From: Vavraia culicis subsp. floridensis
Taxonomy: Eukaryota; Microsporidia; Pleistophoridae
Reading direction: 5' to 3'
DNA: 64,000 bases
NCBI RefSeq assembly: GCF_000192795.1
Contig: NW_007360614.1
Span: 1-64,000, forward strand
Below, piece after piece: positions 52,307-62,765 of this stretch (the stretch's first letter is position 1; each line of letters opens with the position of its first letter). Both the position numbers and the translations under genes were made by a program. A model generated the notes under the pieces. It was not told the origin of the DNA. It did not search any database and worked only from the letters and a program-made list of their open reading frames with translations.

Positions 52307-52678
52307 CTAACACTTGACAAGCAGAGTGTCATCATCACAGATGTAAAAATGTTGTTGTTTATTACGGCAATGTTTAACAAATACATCCTCGTCACTTCTT
52401 ATTACACATATCGTTCTATTTTTGGTATAATTCCTTATTGCCGTATTAGTATTTATCAATATGAATTTCGCAGCACCATTATAACTAAGGTTTAAAGCAA
52501 AAGATAATAGTTCAGTTAAGTGCTCACCATGCATCGATCTGATGCAGTAACTACCAAACCTTCTTATCATATGTAAAAAGATCTTTACCTTCTGGTGCGT
52601 TGTCTGCTTGTTATACCCTTTTATTCCTGGCAGCGCCCTATCCAAGTGTTCCAAATGTAATTTCTCCGTTATGATCAT
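52307..52678 (-). CDS. Hypothetical basic protein, 123 aa
   Basis: No family is recognised and no signal peptide is visible. ATG-initiated, 123 residues, basic N-terminal half (HQKVKIFLHMIRRFG) and a C-terminal DDDTLLVKC. Five Cys. It is on the same strand as, and 91 bp upstream of, the 100-aa secreted candidate; the two are in different frames, and I see no clear splice pair joining them. No CCC motif. Composition is protein-like, but the evidence for expression is weak. Confidence 0.35.
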   Translation of the reverse strand: MIITEKLHLEHLDRALPGIKGYNKQTTHQKVKIFLHMIRRFGSYCIRSMHGEHLTELLSFALNLSYNGAAKFILINTNTAIRNYTKNRTICVIRSDEDVFVKHCRNKQQHFYICDDDTLLVKC

Positions 52679-53074
52679 GCTGCCTGTTCTAATAATACCG
52701 CTAATGCCCTATTTGTCTGTAATCCGTGCTATAATCGATGAAAAGCGTTACAGCAAATCAGGTTGGTGTACGATTGAACTGCAAACAGTTTTACAAATCA
52801 TAAGGAGTGTATAACACATGAGGCATGAAGAACGACGACGCGTCTGAAACCTTCACTTAGTGTTTTTTATCTAAATCCAAGCTAATTAGTATATCAGCAG
52901 AAAAACTGATAGCTCACACATCATGCATCATTAAACTAACGTATACTGCCAAATATGACCTGTCAAATATGACAATTATGATCAATACAGGTGAACATAA
53001 CCAATAATTTGATTTCTTTGGACACAAAGTTTTTCAATCCGTTTATTATATTTTAAAGTCTTGCCAAGATTATT
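52679..53074. other. Divergent intergenic, 0.4 kb
   Basis: Shared upstream region of the 123-aa frame (-) and the secreted D/N/K-rich protein gene (+). No CCC motif on either side. Nothing else seen. Confidence 0.5.
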
Positions 53075-54232
53075 ATGCTCATTCACATCATCGTTCTTCA
53101 TACACTGTCGACCAATGTGCTATCTTATGGAAATTTGAACGAGTTTTTGAACCATTTCAGCTCACCTAAAAAGTATTTTGGTCATTTCAAAGATATTAGT
53201 CTTGGCGAAAATTTTGGAATTGGTGCTAGTGCAACTATGGACGAGCAACAAATGGCATATGATGATGCAAAAACGAAAAATGAGCTTGTAAAAATGTCTG
53301 AAATTGAACATAATATGGCGTATTTCTTTCCAAGTGACAATATATTAGAATGGTATTCTGCAAAAGATCATCACAGGGCGTTACCCGATCCTTTTTCCTT
53401 GGCAGCAGAAAATGAAAAACCTGCATTTAATGACAATCTAGCATTTCTAAGGCATCCAAGGGTAGCTAAGTTCATTAAGAGACTTGCTAGACCGGCTGAG
53501 TCTGATCATGATGCACCCGGAAGAAAAAGCAAGCCTAAGGAAAACATGGATAAAAGTTGGCCAAATGATTCAGCCGGTAAAAATGGTGAAGATTTCAAAA
53601 ACAAAGATATGAACAACAAATGGGATAATGTAGATACACCAGAAGATAGTAATTTGAATGATAAGAGTATGAGAAACGGTAAAAAGGATGAGAATAAGAA
53701 AATAAGTGGTAAACCGTTTGATGACGAGTGGGATGATGATATTCAGCAAAATAGACCTGTTAAATCACCACATAATCGTTTACCGCGAAGAAGGACATCA
53801 AGAAAAAAACCAAAACTACTATCCGAAGTAAATCGAGATGGGAAAAATGATGATCAGAGCGGCAAAGCAGTTTCACATGCAAAGGAAACACACGGCAAAT
53901 TTCAGCCTGTCAAGTACAGCGTTATCAAGTCGGTAAAAAAGGTAGATCCTGCTGAAAGCGGCAGCACAATAATTTTACCAGATGATGCCAACTACGATGA
54001 AAACTATAATGACGGCAACACGGCCAATGTAGACAAAAATAGGAACCCGCATGGTAACAATTCAGATCAGAACAAACTATTGAAGCGTATAAAGCGCAGA
54101 TTGGAGTACGTAAACTGTCAACTAATAAACATCGGTCTATGGTCGTTTAAACCTATGAAAAATTGTAAAAAGAAAGTCAAATCACAGTTTATGACCATAC
54201 GGCGTAGCCGTTCAAATGCAAAGTCGAAGTAA
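53075..54232 (+). CDS. Secreted D/N/K-rich hypothetical protein, 385 aa
   Basis: No family is recognised. A signal peptide (residues 1-17, MLIHIIVLHTLSTNVLS) leads into a hydrophilic protein rich in Asp, Asn, Lys and Ser from about 140 to 340, with short motif echoes (KNEDFKNKDMNNKWDN, NDKSMRNGKKDENK). The C-terminal 60 residues are strongly basic and hold the only two mature Cys, 16 apart (YVNCQLINIGLWSFKPMKNC), perhaps one disulfide. Polar-tube protein 2 is also Lys-rich, but it has more Cys, so I do not call PTP2. No CCC motif before the ATG. Likely exported, as spore-wall, polar-tube or host-directed material. Confidence 0.7.
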   Translation: MLIHIIVLHTLSTNVLSYGNLNEFLNHFSSPKKYFGHFKDISLGENFGIGASATMDEQQMAYDDAKTKNELVKMSEIEHNMAYFFPSDNILEWYSAKDHHRALPDPFSLAAENEKPAFNDNLAFLRHPRVAKFIKRLARPAESDHDAPGRKSKPKENMDKSWPNDSAGKNGEDFKNKDMNNKWDNVDTPEDSNLNDKSMRNGKKDENKKISGKPFDDEWDDDIQQNRPVKSPHNRLPRRRTSRKKPKLLSEVNRDGKNDDQSGKAVSHAKETHGKFQPVKYSVIKSVKKVDPAESGSTIILPDDANYDENYNDGNTANVDKNRNPHGNNSDQNKLLKRIKRRLEYVNCQLINIGLWSFKPMKNCKKKVKSQFMTIRRSRSNAKSK

Positions 54233-54444
54233 CATCAGCTGTTAATAAAGTGTAAATTGGTTACAGTGGCTTAGTTTGCTTGTTCTAATATTTTAAGCTT
54301 TAAAAGTACTAAATGTTGTACCTTCATCACCAACGGAACGTATAGAACGTTCCTTACCAATTGTTATTCACCCATTTTTTTAGATCCACAAATAAAATTT
54401 GATCTATTTAGAACAGATATGACATGACTATTCACCTTCTGCCA

Positions 54445-54454
54445 CCCCTTGCAA
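54445..54454 (+). promoter_or_regulatory. CCCC start-site motif of SF3A3
   Basis: CCCC at 54445-54448, 6 nt before the ATG at 54455. It supports this ATG over the in-frame TTG at 54449. Confidence 0.65.
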
Positions 54455-55624
54455 ATGCACTGCTCGTTTTTTTCATATTTGATCCTCATTCGCAAGTTAG
54501 AGTTCCAAATTCAAAGTATTGACGAGATAAGAAGATGTAAAGATAACTCACCAAAGATCGTACTGCTCAACAAGTATTTGCTTAGACACAGGCAAAGGAA
54601 GGTCAAAAAGATCAGAGAAAAAATTCAAAAACATTTTGATGAGTTGAAGGAGCGTGACGAAGATCCAGAGACCGTATTAGATCATTTTAACGAGGACTTC
54701 AAAAGTGTTGAAGATGGTGTTGTGCGCAGCACCCTACGAAGAAGACTGCTACCGAGGATAGAAGCTCTTTTCTCGGCACAAGAGAACTACGGAACATGCC
54801 TAGACCTGCGCTTTTTAGAAGCGTACTACGCGGTTAGCTATGAAGAAGTTCTTCAGAAAGTGACAAATTTCGCCTTGGAGATCGAGAATGAGTTTGAGCA
54901 TCTTTTCGCTCTTCTACATCTACGGCACTACTTGAAAGATTTTGTATACAAGAGCAAACCGGTAATACGTCATAAGAAAATAAGCAGGCTTCTCAGTTGT
55001 GCGGAAAGTGAGCATAAAGTATGGAACACGTTCGAAAATAAGGTGTATTGCATGTTCTGCATGGTAGATATTGCAAAGAGTGTGTTTGAATACCATGCAG
55101 CCGGTAAGAAGCACAACAAAGCAAAAATAGCCTTTCTTAAGAATATGGAAGCCACCGATAACGACAGAGATTACAAGGTAACTAAATGTATAAATGTTTA
55201 TTTGAAACTGAGATGCGAATATGTTCGTGTTACCAGCACATATGTGAACAGATTAGAGGCACAAGTGAAACTTTTACTTACTTTTCTTGAAACGGAACTT
55301 AAGTTGGCGGTATCCGTGCAGGGCACGGAGAGTGTTATGAACATAGAGAAGGAGAAAAAGATTTATAATACCAGGATATATAGAGATGAGACAGGCAATC
55401 CTATTCCTCGATGGTTATACAAGCAGCGTGGTCTTAACGTGGAGTACATATGTGAGATTTGCAAAAATTGTGTTTACAAGGGAAGAAAGGAATTTGAAAG
55501 GCACTTTAACGGAGATAAACACAAGCATTTTCTAGTGGAACTAGGTATTGCATCCGATTTTGAAAAGTACCATGGTATATCACAGATTAAAAATGCGTTG
55601 AAGCTGAGAGATAGATGGAAATAG
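54455..55624 (+). CDS. Splicing factor SF3A3 / Prp9, 389 aa
   Basis: Subunit of the SF3a complex of the U2 snRNP, nuclear. The C-terminus carries a matrin-type C2H2 finger: YICEICKNC...HFNGDKHKHF with C333, C336, H350 and H356, then the typical LGI..F....GI end (ELGIASDFEKYHGISQI), as in SF3A3 and Prp9. An internal C-x2-C-x11-H-x5-H finger (YCMFCMVDIAKSVFEYHAAGKKH) near residue 195 adds a second. The N-terminal helices (SIDEIRRCKDNSPKI) fit the SF3A3 N-region. 389 residues is shorter than human (501). Its presence argues that the organism keeps a spliceosome and therefore some introns. Assignment is strong at the C-terminus. Confidence 0.88.
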   Translation: MHCSFFSYLILIRKLEFQIQSIDEIRRCKDNSPKIVLLNKYLLRHRQRKVKKIREKIQKHFDELKERDEDPETVLDHFNEDFKSVEDGVVRSTLRRRLLPRIEALFSAQENYGTCLDLRFLEAYYAVSYEEVLQKVTNFALEIENEFEHLFALLHLRHYLKDFVYKSKPVIRHKKISRLLSCAESEHKVWNTFENKVYCMFCMVDIAKSVFEYHAAGKKHNKAKIAFLKNMEATDNDRDYKVTKCINVYLKLRCEYVRVTSTYVNRLEAQVKLLLTFLETELKLAVSVQGTESVMNIEKEKKIYNTRIYRDETGNPIPRWLYKQRGLNVEYICEICKNCVYKGRKEFERHFNGDKHKHFLVELGIASDFEKYHGISQIKNALKLRDRWK

Positions 55625-56231
55625 CGTTCATAATTGTCATCGACATGTGTTTGCTGACTTTTAGGCAATATTAGTGCTGCCTGCATGGTTGTATAAAACG
55701 GATTGCGAATGTACGATCCAGTCATACAGCAGAAAGCTCTGAAATATTGCGCTTTATACTTCTCTTTATGAACATCGCTCGTGTGAACGATCGTTCAAGT
55801 GATTTACTCTTGGAATGCATTTGTCGGCTCATATCCAACATCATTTAATGGAAATAAATACTCTTTTTAACCATGCACTTATATCCATCCTTGCTGATAC
55901 AAGCAGTTCTTGCATCATAATCGAATAGTACATTTTACTATACTATGTCAAATCAAATTGCGTGCAATAATCACATCCATAATTTGTTGCCTGTAAAAGA
56001 TGGTATTAATGAACGGTATGAGATAAAAATTAATAACCATGATTTTTTGTTACTTTGTGCCACAAAACCGTTTGTTATAAATTTGTACATTCTACGTGTA
56101 AGATGCATCTTTTCTGCGGCAGGAGAAAATCTTATATGTCATACCACCCGATAGTGTGTATAACGTAGTCCCGTGGAGAACACTTGATTAAGGTAAAAAA
56201 TATCTTAAAATATGAAATTTACTTAGAATTT
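55625..56231. other. Convergent intergenic, 0.6 kb
   Basis: Between SF3A3 (+) and the giant low-complexity gene (-). A plus-strand frame at 55945-56154 has ATG but no motif or family, and is not called. Confidence 0.5.
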
Positions 56232-59200
56232 CTATTCTTTCTTCTCATCTGTCTTCTTTATAATCTTTTCAAAGAACTTTACCAGCTGTTGTACGCGTCC
56301 ATCACCGACATCTACCTTATCTGATTTGTCTGATAGACTGTCGGACGAAGTCATCCGTGAGTGCAAGAGATAAACCTTCACCTTGTGTTTGTCCTTTCTT
56401 TTACGGGTCGGTTTCAATTTGTATCTAGGAATTATCACAGAGGCTGCTCGCGATTCTTTGCCAATCTCTGTAGATTCCTCTCCTTTCGATCTCCTGGCCT
56501 TCTTCTTTTTCACCTTTTCTTCCTCTGTATCTCTACGTCCTGCAGCAGGTTCCTCTTCGACTGTTTCGACTTCATAGGATGAATAATCGGAAAATGACAC
56601 ATGATGCGTTAATTGCTGTTTTTCGTCGGTCTTTTGTTCCGACTGTTCAACCTTTGACACAGATTTGTCGTGTGTGCTCGATGATACTGAATGATTAATA
56701 GACTCCTTGAGCTGAGAAACGGGTACTTTACTTGTACTTTGTTCCATTCCCTCTTTATCGCTAATGAAGGCTTTATGCTGATTCTCTACAGATTCTTTTC
56801 TCGTGCTTGAAGAGGAACTTGCAATCATATCAGATTTGGTTCCACGACCTTTCTGTATTTTGGATAGATCGATTTGTTCTTTATCCTTTGGCTGTTTTTC
56901 ACCCGTCCTTCTATCTGAAGGCACTTTATCTGCCATGCTCTTGTCTTCAGCTGGCTCCCCTTCCTTTCTTTTATCATCTACCAATTTTTTCTTTTTCTCT
57001 TCGCCTTCAATTTTTTTCCCTTTCAATTTCTCATCTCCAGTCTCTTTCTTGGTCACACCATCAACTCCCTTTATTTTAGATTCTCTAGCTGCCGATACAT
57101 CTTCGTACATTAATTCTACCGGCACACCTTTAGATCCAACAGATCTAAGTGATTTATCCTTTGCCACTGATCCATCAGTCATTTTCTCTAACTTCGGTTG
57201 CGCCCCTTTTTCATCACTTTTCTGTTGCATTGGCAATTTTTCAGAGCTTTCTTCTTCCTTTGGTTCCTTTTTATCCGTATCCACTACGACCAGAGGATTG
57301 CTGTTGCTATATATAGTGCTAGAACCGGCTGTAGACACATTCACTGAAGTACTTTTTCTCTCTTTGATGTTACTGGTTGTTGGTGTTTTGGGAAAGACTA
57401 TGTCACCTGAACTCAGCGGTTCTCTGACCGTTGATTTATCTTCTGCACTTGGAATAGATGCTTTGCTGGGTTTAGACTTTTCTGGAACAGGAGACTTTTG
57501 TTCAACACTAGACGATGCCTTGCTCGAAATACTTTTTGATAATAAAGCCTTTTTATCCTCTTTTTGACCACTTGTGAGAGTTTTTCTGATCTCGCTGATC
57601 CTGCCTTTTTCTTTCTTAGCACTCTTAACTGGTGTAGAGCTCAGTGTAGGGCTTGTGCTCCGGCTAGAGCTTTCTTTAATGCTGCTTAGATTCTTAACTT
57701 CTTTAATCACCGAGTCTTTCAACCTACTAGTCGAGCTTTCGCTCTTCACACCACTTCCATAATTGGTTATGGTCGACATATTCCTGCTCTTTGTTCTGAT
57801 CTCTGATGAAGTTGTTGTCTTTCCTGCTGGAGACGACGATTCAGAGACTGGACCTGCACTGCGTTCCATATTTTTTCTTTCATCACGTGCCATATTCTCA
57901 TCTGACTTCATCCCTTCTCTGCTTTTTTCGGCTACTTGCTGCTCAGCATCGTTGTAATCCCCTATGTTCTCAATTGTTTTGCCATCCGACTTCATCCCTT
58001 CTCTGCTTTCTTCGGCTACTTGCTGCTCAGTATCGTTGTAATCCCCTATGTTCTCAATTGTCTTACCATCCGACTTCATCCCTTCTCTGCTTTCTTCGGC
58101 TACTTGCTGCTCAGTATCGTTGTAATCCCCTATGTTCTCAATTGTCTTACCATCCGACTTCATCCCTTCTCTGCTTTCTTCGGCTACTTGCTGCTCAGTA
58201 TCGTTGTAGTCCCCTATGTTCTCAATTGTTTTGCCATCCGACTTCATCCCTTCTCTGCTTTCTTCGGCTACTTGCTGCTCAGCATCGTTGTAATCCCCTA
58301 TGTTCTCAATTGTTTTAGCATCTGCTGATACCTTTGAACCAAACATCCGCTCCGATATCTCATTACTCTTTCCAAGGCTACTTTTCCTTTTATCGTCATC
58401 AAAATAGCTTACTCCAATGCTTTGTTCACTTTCTGTATGGTCGCCAATATCCCTTACCGACCTATTCGAGTCAATTTTACTTTTCAAAACGTCAATAAAC
58501 GATTTTTTCTCTGTTGGCACGTTGTCTATTATATCTGAATCGTTAAACACTTCCTCAGTGGGTGTTCTTACAGTTATTGTCTCTGTTGGCACTGTTTCTG
58601 CTGCTTTTTCATCTTCCTTGTCCAGTTCTGATCTTGAGCGCTTACGAACCTGCAACGAATCAATCATTGATTTTCCAAGTGTCGGCTTCGATGAGCCCGT
58701 CACACCTGAACCCTCCACTGTTTTTTGAACTTTTTTCTCTGCTTTGCTCTGTTCTTCCTCTTCTCTACTTTTATTCTCCATTTGTTTCAATGTTTCATCG
58801 CCTAGAACCACCTCTTGTGCGGTGATAAAATCATCATGTGCTCCTACAGCATCCTGTATGGATGAGACATGTCTGTTCAGCGTACTGTTGGTGGCATTCA
58901 GCTTCTTTTCTAAGGATTGCAATTTTTCTGTGTCTCCGATTGCTTCTTTGAGCTCTGCATCGCTCATCTGGTAAATTTTAGAGGATTTTTCAGATGATCT
59001 GTCGGTTGTTGTTCTCGTCTGCGTTGTGAAGCTGCTGTCCGATTTTATAGTGTTATTCGGTGATTTTTTCTTTACTTTAAGACTTTCCTCCTCTTCCACC
59101 AATTTACGCATGTCATCGACTAAATTGTGTGAGTTTCCCTTTCCAACTACCTTCTGCGATGGCTTTTGCGCATTTTCCCGAGACGATACCGTTATACTCC

Positions 59201-61238
59201 TTTCCACGGTGTTCTTGCCCGTTGACCGCGCACTAACCGACTTATCAGAGCTTTCTGTTTTTCGTTCCTCTGATACTCCATCCTTTACGGGCATGGACAG
59301 CTCATTCTCCACATCCGCTGCATAGCCTGTTCCTTCTGTTCTATCAACGTTTGACCTATCGATCGGTTTACTCTCGACCATTTTCTCACCAGCAAATGAC
59401 ACAGTCGATTTACCATTTTTACTGCCTTTTTCGGTTTCGGTCCTGGGTTTAGTTTGTTCTTCAGACGTTTCTTCGTTTTTTGGAGTAGTACTTTTTACCA
59501 TGGACGATTGTTTCACCTCTCTGATAGAAATTGATGGAGTCACAGAACTAATTTTGCTACTTATTTTTTCCTTATCTCGACCAGAACTCTCCAGTTTATC
59601 CATTGAAGATCGTGATTCCATACTTGTACCGGTAGGCTTTTCTTTTCCTGCTTCAGCCGGTGTTTTGTCCATCTTTCGGGCTTGGCTCGAGCTTAATTCG
59701 CTCCTATCACGTGGTGACTTCTTGTTGACCGATTTTTTACTCCATAATTGGCTGATCGTGCTCAGCATGTCGGTGTAAAATGTCTTTTCACCTGGTTTGC
59801 TTCCCTTTTCCACCGAACTTACGCTCGATTTCTCCGATTTACCATCCACAGCCTGTGTAGAACTTGTTTTATGTTCTGGCCGCATGTGATCCCGATCAGA
59901 TATCTCGCCCTCTTCGAGCTGCACAAACTCACTTGGCATCATGACCTTTAAATTGTCATTAAGCTCACTAACTGTATTTCCCATTGCACTCTGCATATCC
60001 ACACTTTTTATACTTCTATCTGTCTCTTCCTTTGGACTTTCTTGCGGCAGTTTCTCTTTAATGAGCGATTTAGCAGATTTCTCCCCAACACTCGTTCCTT
60101 TTGATGATTTTCCTGCTATGCTTTCCTGATCAACTGATTTTTCGATCTCCTTTTTCGTATTAGACCTCTCCAGGCTCTCAACTCGCGAGTCTTTCCCATC
60201 AATAGCTTTTCCTGTTTCTGATGATTTTGTGGTGCTTTCGTTCTGTAGTATCAAGTACGTATCACTCACGCTTATAGGTGTATAGAATATTTTCGACTCC
60301 TTTTTATCTACGGCTCCAGGCTCCTCTTCCTTCCCTGATGTTCGCTCTTTTCCTTGTACTTGCTGTGTGGTCTCATCTGTTAGATCGGACGGCTTTTCGT
60401 TCATCTCGTCTGCTTTTCTTTTTAATGCCTTTCCGGACTTATTTACGCTCTCTTTGCTCGCTGTTTCACTTTTCGCTCCCACCTTTGGTTTATTCTTTGG
60501 CTCTGGAACATTTGCGGCTCCCTCCTGTATGCCTATGCTGAAGAAGCCCGTTTGTCTTAACGCTCCGCTCTTAGAGATTCGTGAACGACTACTATCTTGT
60601 TTCCTGCTTTGAAGCGCTTCTATAACGTCCGATATAGCTAAATTCAGTTGTTCTCTGTCAAATGACGCCTTACTTTCTTCTTTTTCAGTCGCTTCTATCT
60701 CAGTTCTATATTTCTCTTCGTCTTTTGAATCTTCACTGCTCACGCTAGGCAACAAATCAGCCAAAATTTTCTGCAAAACTTCGACCTTGCTCTCGTCCTC
60801 AACATTATCGCCTAATCTGCTCAAATTTATCGATGATTCATTTCCTTCTATCCCCATCATCTCATTTAAAATCAACCAATACTCGTTGCACTGCGGACAA
60901 TAAAACACGAAGTTCACTTCACTGCCGTTCACTTCGAACTGACATTGAATGCACTTTATAGCGTTCTTCAGACCTTCAGATCGTTTTTTCGTTTTGCTCT
61001 TCCGATCACTTAGCAGTTCTTTGTCTATGTATAGAACATCATCGTCTACTTGCACTTTATCCTTTGATTCATCATCGCCTCTGACCTCATTTTCCCGTAT
61101 GCCCTGTTCCAACACATTTCTTGCGCTTGCTTCGTCTCTTCCACCACCATTCTCTTCCCGCTTTCTGTTTTTCTCCTCAAGTTTTTGCATAAGCTCTTCC
61201 ATGATTTTCTTGCGATTTTTATCCATGGTATCGCACAT
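56232..61238 (-). CDS. Giant low-complexity protein with N-terminal zinc ribbon and 28-aa repeats, 1668 aa
   Basis: No family is recognised. Near the N-terminus a zinc-ribbon-like C-x2-C-x14-C-x2-C (C96, C99, C114, C117) sits between charged coils. The rest is Ser/Lys/Glu/Thr-rich and predicted disordered, with many SEKSS, KSSVS and SxxR runs that could be phosphorylated. Five copies of a 28-residue unit (KTIENIGDYND.EQQVAEESREGMKSDG) fall at about residues 975-1114. The last 110 residues are strongly basic (RYKLKPTRKRKDKHKVKV) and end in a short helix. No signal peptide or membrane segment, so an intracellular, perhaps nuclear, scaffold is likely. Start ATG has a TATAAAAGAG tract but no CCC motif. 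Confidence 0.8.
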   Translation of the reverse strand: MCDTMDKNRKKIMEELMQKLEEKNRKREENGGGRDEASARNVLEQGIRENEVRGDDESKDKVQVDDDVLYIDKELLSDRKSKTKKRSEGLKNAIKCIQCQFEVNGSEVNFVFYCPQCNEYWLILNEMMGIEGNESSINLSRLGDNVEDESKVEVLQKILADLLPSVSSEDSKDEEKYRTEIEATEKEESKASFDREQLNLAISDVIEALQSRKQDSSRSRISKSGALRQTGFFSIGIQEGAANVPEPKNKPKVGAKSETASKESVNKSGKALKRKADEMNEKPSDLTDETTQQVQGKERTSGKEEEPGAVDKKESKIFYTPISVSDTYLILQNESTTKSSETGKAIDGKDSRVESLERSNTKKEIEKSVDQESIAGKSSKGTSVGEKSAKSLIKEKLPQESPKEETDRSIKSVDMQSAMGNTVSELNDNLKVMMPSEFVQLEEGEISDRDHMRPEHKTSSTQAVDGKSEKSSVSSVEKGSKPGEKTFYTDMLSTISQLWSKKSVNKKSPRDRSELSSSQARKMDKTPAEAGKEKPTGTSMESRSSMDKLESSGRDKEKISSKISSVTPSISIREVKQSSMVKSTTPKNEETSEEQTKPRTETEKGSKNGKSTVSFAGEKMVESKPIDRSNVDRTEGTGYAADVENELSMPVKDGVSEERKTESSDKSVSARSTGKNTVERSITVSSRENAQKPSQKVVGKGNSHNLVDDMRKLVEEEESLKVKKKSPNNTIKSDSSFTTQTRTTTDRSSEKSSKIYQMSDAELKEAIGDTEKLQSLEKKLNATNSTLNRHVSSIQDAVGAHDDFITAQEVVLGDETLKQMENKSREEEEQSKAEKKVQKTVEGSGVTGSSKPTLGKSMIDSLQVRKRSRSELDKEDEKAAETVPTETITVRTPTEEVFNDSDIIDNVPTEKKSFIDVLKSKIDSNRSVRDIGDHTESEQSIGVSYFDDDKRKSSLGKSNEISERMFGSKVSADAKTIENIGDYNDAEQQVAEESREGMKSDGKTIENIGDYNDTEQQVAEESREGMKSDGKTIENIGDYNDTEQQVAEESREGMKSDGKTIENIGDYNDTEQQVAEESREGMKSDGKTIENIGDYNDAEQQVAEKSREGMKSDENMARDERKNMERSAGPVSESSSPAGKTTTSSEIRTKSRNMSTITNYGSGVKSESSTSRLKDSVIKEVKNLSSIKESSSRSTSPTLSSTPVKSAKKEKGRISEIRKTLTSGQKEDKKALLSKSISSKASSSVEQKSPVPEKSKPSKASIPSAEDKSTVREPLSSGDIVFPKTPTTSNIKERKSTSVNVSTAGSSTIYSNSNPLVVVDTDKKEPKEEESSEKLPMQQKSDEKGAQPKLEKMTDGSVAKDKSLRSVGSKGVPVELMYEDVSAARESKIKGVDGVTKKETGDEKLKGKKIEGEEKKKKLVDDKRKEGEPAEDKSMADKVPSDRRTGEKQPKDKEQIDLSKIQKGRGTKSDMIASSSSSTRKESVENQHKAFISDKEGMEQSTSKVPVSQLKESINHSVSSSTHDKSVSKVEQSEQKTDEKQQLTHHVSFSDYSSYEVETVEEEPAAGRRDTEEEKVKKKKARRSKGEESTEIGKESRAASVIIPRYKLKPTRKRKDKHKVKVYLLHSRMTSSDSLSDKSDKVDVGDGRVQQLVKFFEKIIKKTDEKKE
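57897..58316 (-). repeat. 84-bp in-gene tandem repeat, 5 copies (28 residues)
   Basis: GTTGTA on the plus strand recurs at 57951, 58035, 58119, 58203 and 58287, exactly 84 bp apart. Copies differ by a few substitutions (Asp-Thr versus Asp-Ala at one position, AEK in the last). Encoded in the giant protein. The reading frame is kept, so the repeat is under coding constraint. Confidence 0.95.
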
Positions 61239-62765
61239 TCCTCTCTCTTTTATATCTCGTAGTGACCAATAGGACCATTACGTTGTCGAGTTTCTATAAA
61301 TGAGAGTGTAATTACATCTACCTATACTTTCATCGAAACTTCTACATTCCGATAAACACCGCAGCTGTGCTTGTAACACCAACTACAGAGCATTGATGAG
61401 TTCCTCATCACAGTAACACCGAATATCTTTCACGTTAAAGGAGAATCGAAAAGGAGACCTTGCTCGATATGTAACTCCGTGAACGAATTGTTATCAATGA
61501 ACGGAAAAGTAATGTACTCGGTGTGTCTTTTCAACGTACATTGATACTGTGCATGCTTTACTGTGCTACTATTCCGTTTCTTGATCGATTAATTGACGCA
61601 GTTACAGAAAAGCAGGTCCGAGTATCTGACCTTCTGTGTCAGAGATCCGGTCATTAACAAAGATTGGAAAGGCACAGATATAACAAGCATGGCATGTACT
61701 AAAAACGCGTACTAAAGCACATATATTGGTTATAAATAATCTATAAGTGTGCTGTATGCGATGAGTTGTTACTGTCACTGTTTTACTAAAATTTGCTGTG
61801 GATAAAGTCATGTCATATCGACCAACACCTTTCCACTCATTCTTGACAGTAAAAATTACAATTCTAAATTAATAAATTTGTTCAAAACTCAATATTTAAG
61901 CATCTCGCATTTTAAATTTGAACAAACACCTGTAATCAACAGGGACGTGCACGTAACCTGCAGTTCAAAATTATTTTTTTGTCACGAAAACGTAAATAAC
62001 TTCCTGTCTATGATGCTTAATAACATGAATTGTAAATTGTAAAGATTTACTCTGTGAATGAGTTGTAAAAGGGGAAATTGTCTAAGAAAATAAGGCATAA
62101 AAGGCTTTATTTTCTTTCCATTTCATTTTATTTTTGAATTGGCCCAGTAAATTTATAATACGTTAGAGGCACTTCGTAAAAATGTTCTAGCAAAGTATTT
62201 AAGCCGATGCCTACCCATTTTTTGGTACTGTATGCACAAAAAATCACGGTTGACCATGCCAAAGATGTATTACTCAGAAAATGCGATGCAACACGAGTGT
62301 TTCCCTTGACAAAGAAAAATAAACCAGACTCAACAAATATTCATTTTATAATGACTTCAGTACTGTTTTTACTCTCTGGCCATTAATAATGAACGTCGCT
62401 AGGACCTGGTATTATTGATGAATATTCAGTGCAACTCTTCTTAATGAGAATTTCTTGCGTGAACACTCCCCAGTTAGCATTGATCAGCGTTTCATTTCCA
62501 TGGTATAAGAACGTATAGCTCATTTTATTCCACTACATCGTGCCACAAGGAGCTTTTAATAAAGAGAGCAATTTTTGATGACCGACCTATACCACTTTAC
62601 GCGTTATAATGAGCATTATGAACGGACAGCTGTGCATTTCTCCTAACATTCAAGTCATTTTTCAGCTTATGAATGCTGTGATCTCCGCTTGCATTCTTAT
62701 GTCTCACAAGGCTGCCTCCTACCAATTCCAAATTTATCATGTAAACAAAAAATCTGCCCCTGAAA
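61239..62765. other. Divergent intergenic, 1.5 kb
   Basis: Shared upstream region of the giant gene (-) and Rpn5 (+). Small minus-strand frames at 61602-61811 and 62597-62845 lack support. CCCC at 62757-62760 is the Rpn5 start motif. Confidence 0.55.

Noticed and set aside
53075..54232. Polar tube protein 2 as identity of the secreted D/N/K-rich protein
   Set aside because: Lys-rich and secreted, but it has only two mature Cys and lacks the Cys pattern expected for PTP2.
56803..57567. 254-codon and other plus-strand frames across the giant gene
   Set aside because: Ser/Phe/Leu-rich complements of a Ser/Lys/Glu-rich coding sequence, without start motif.
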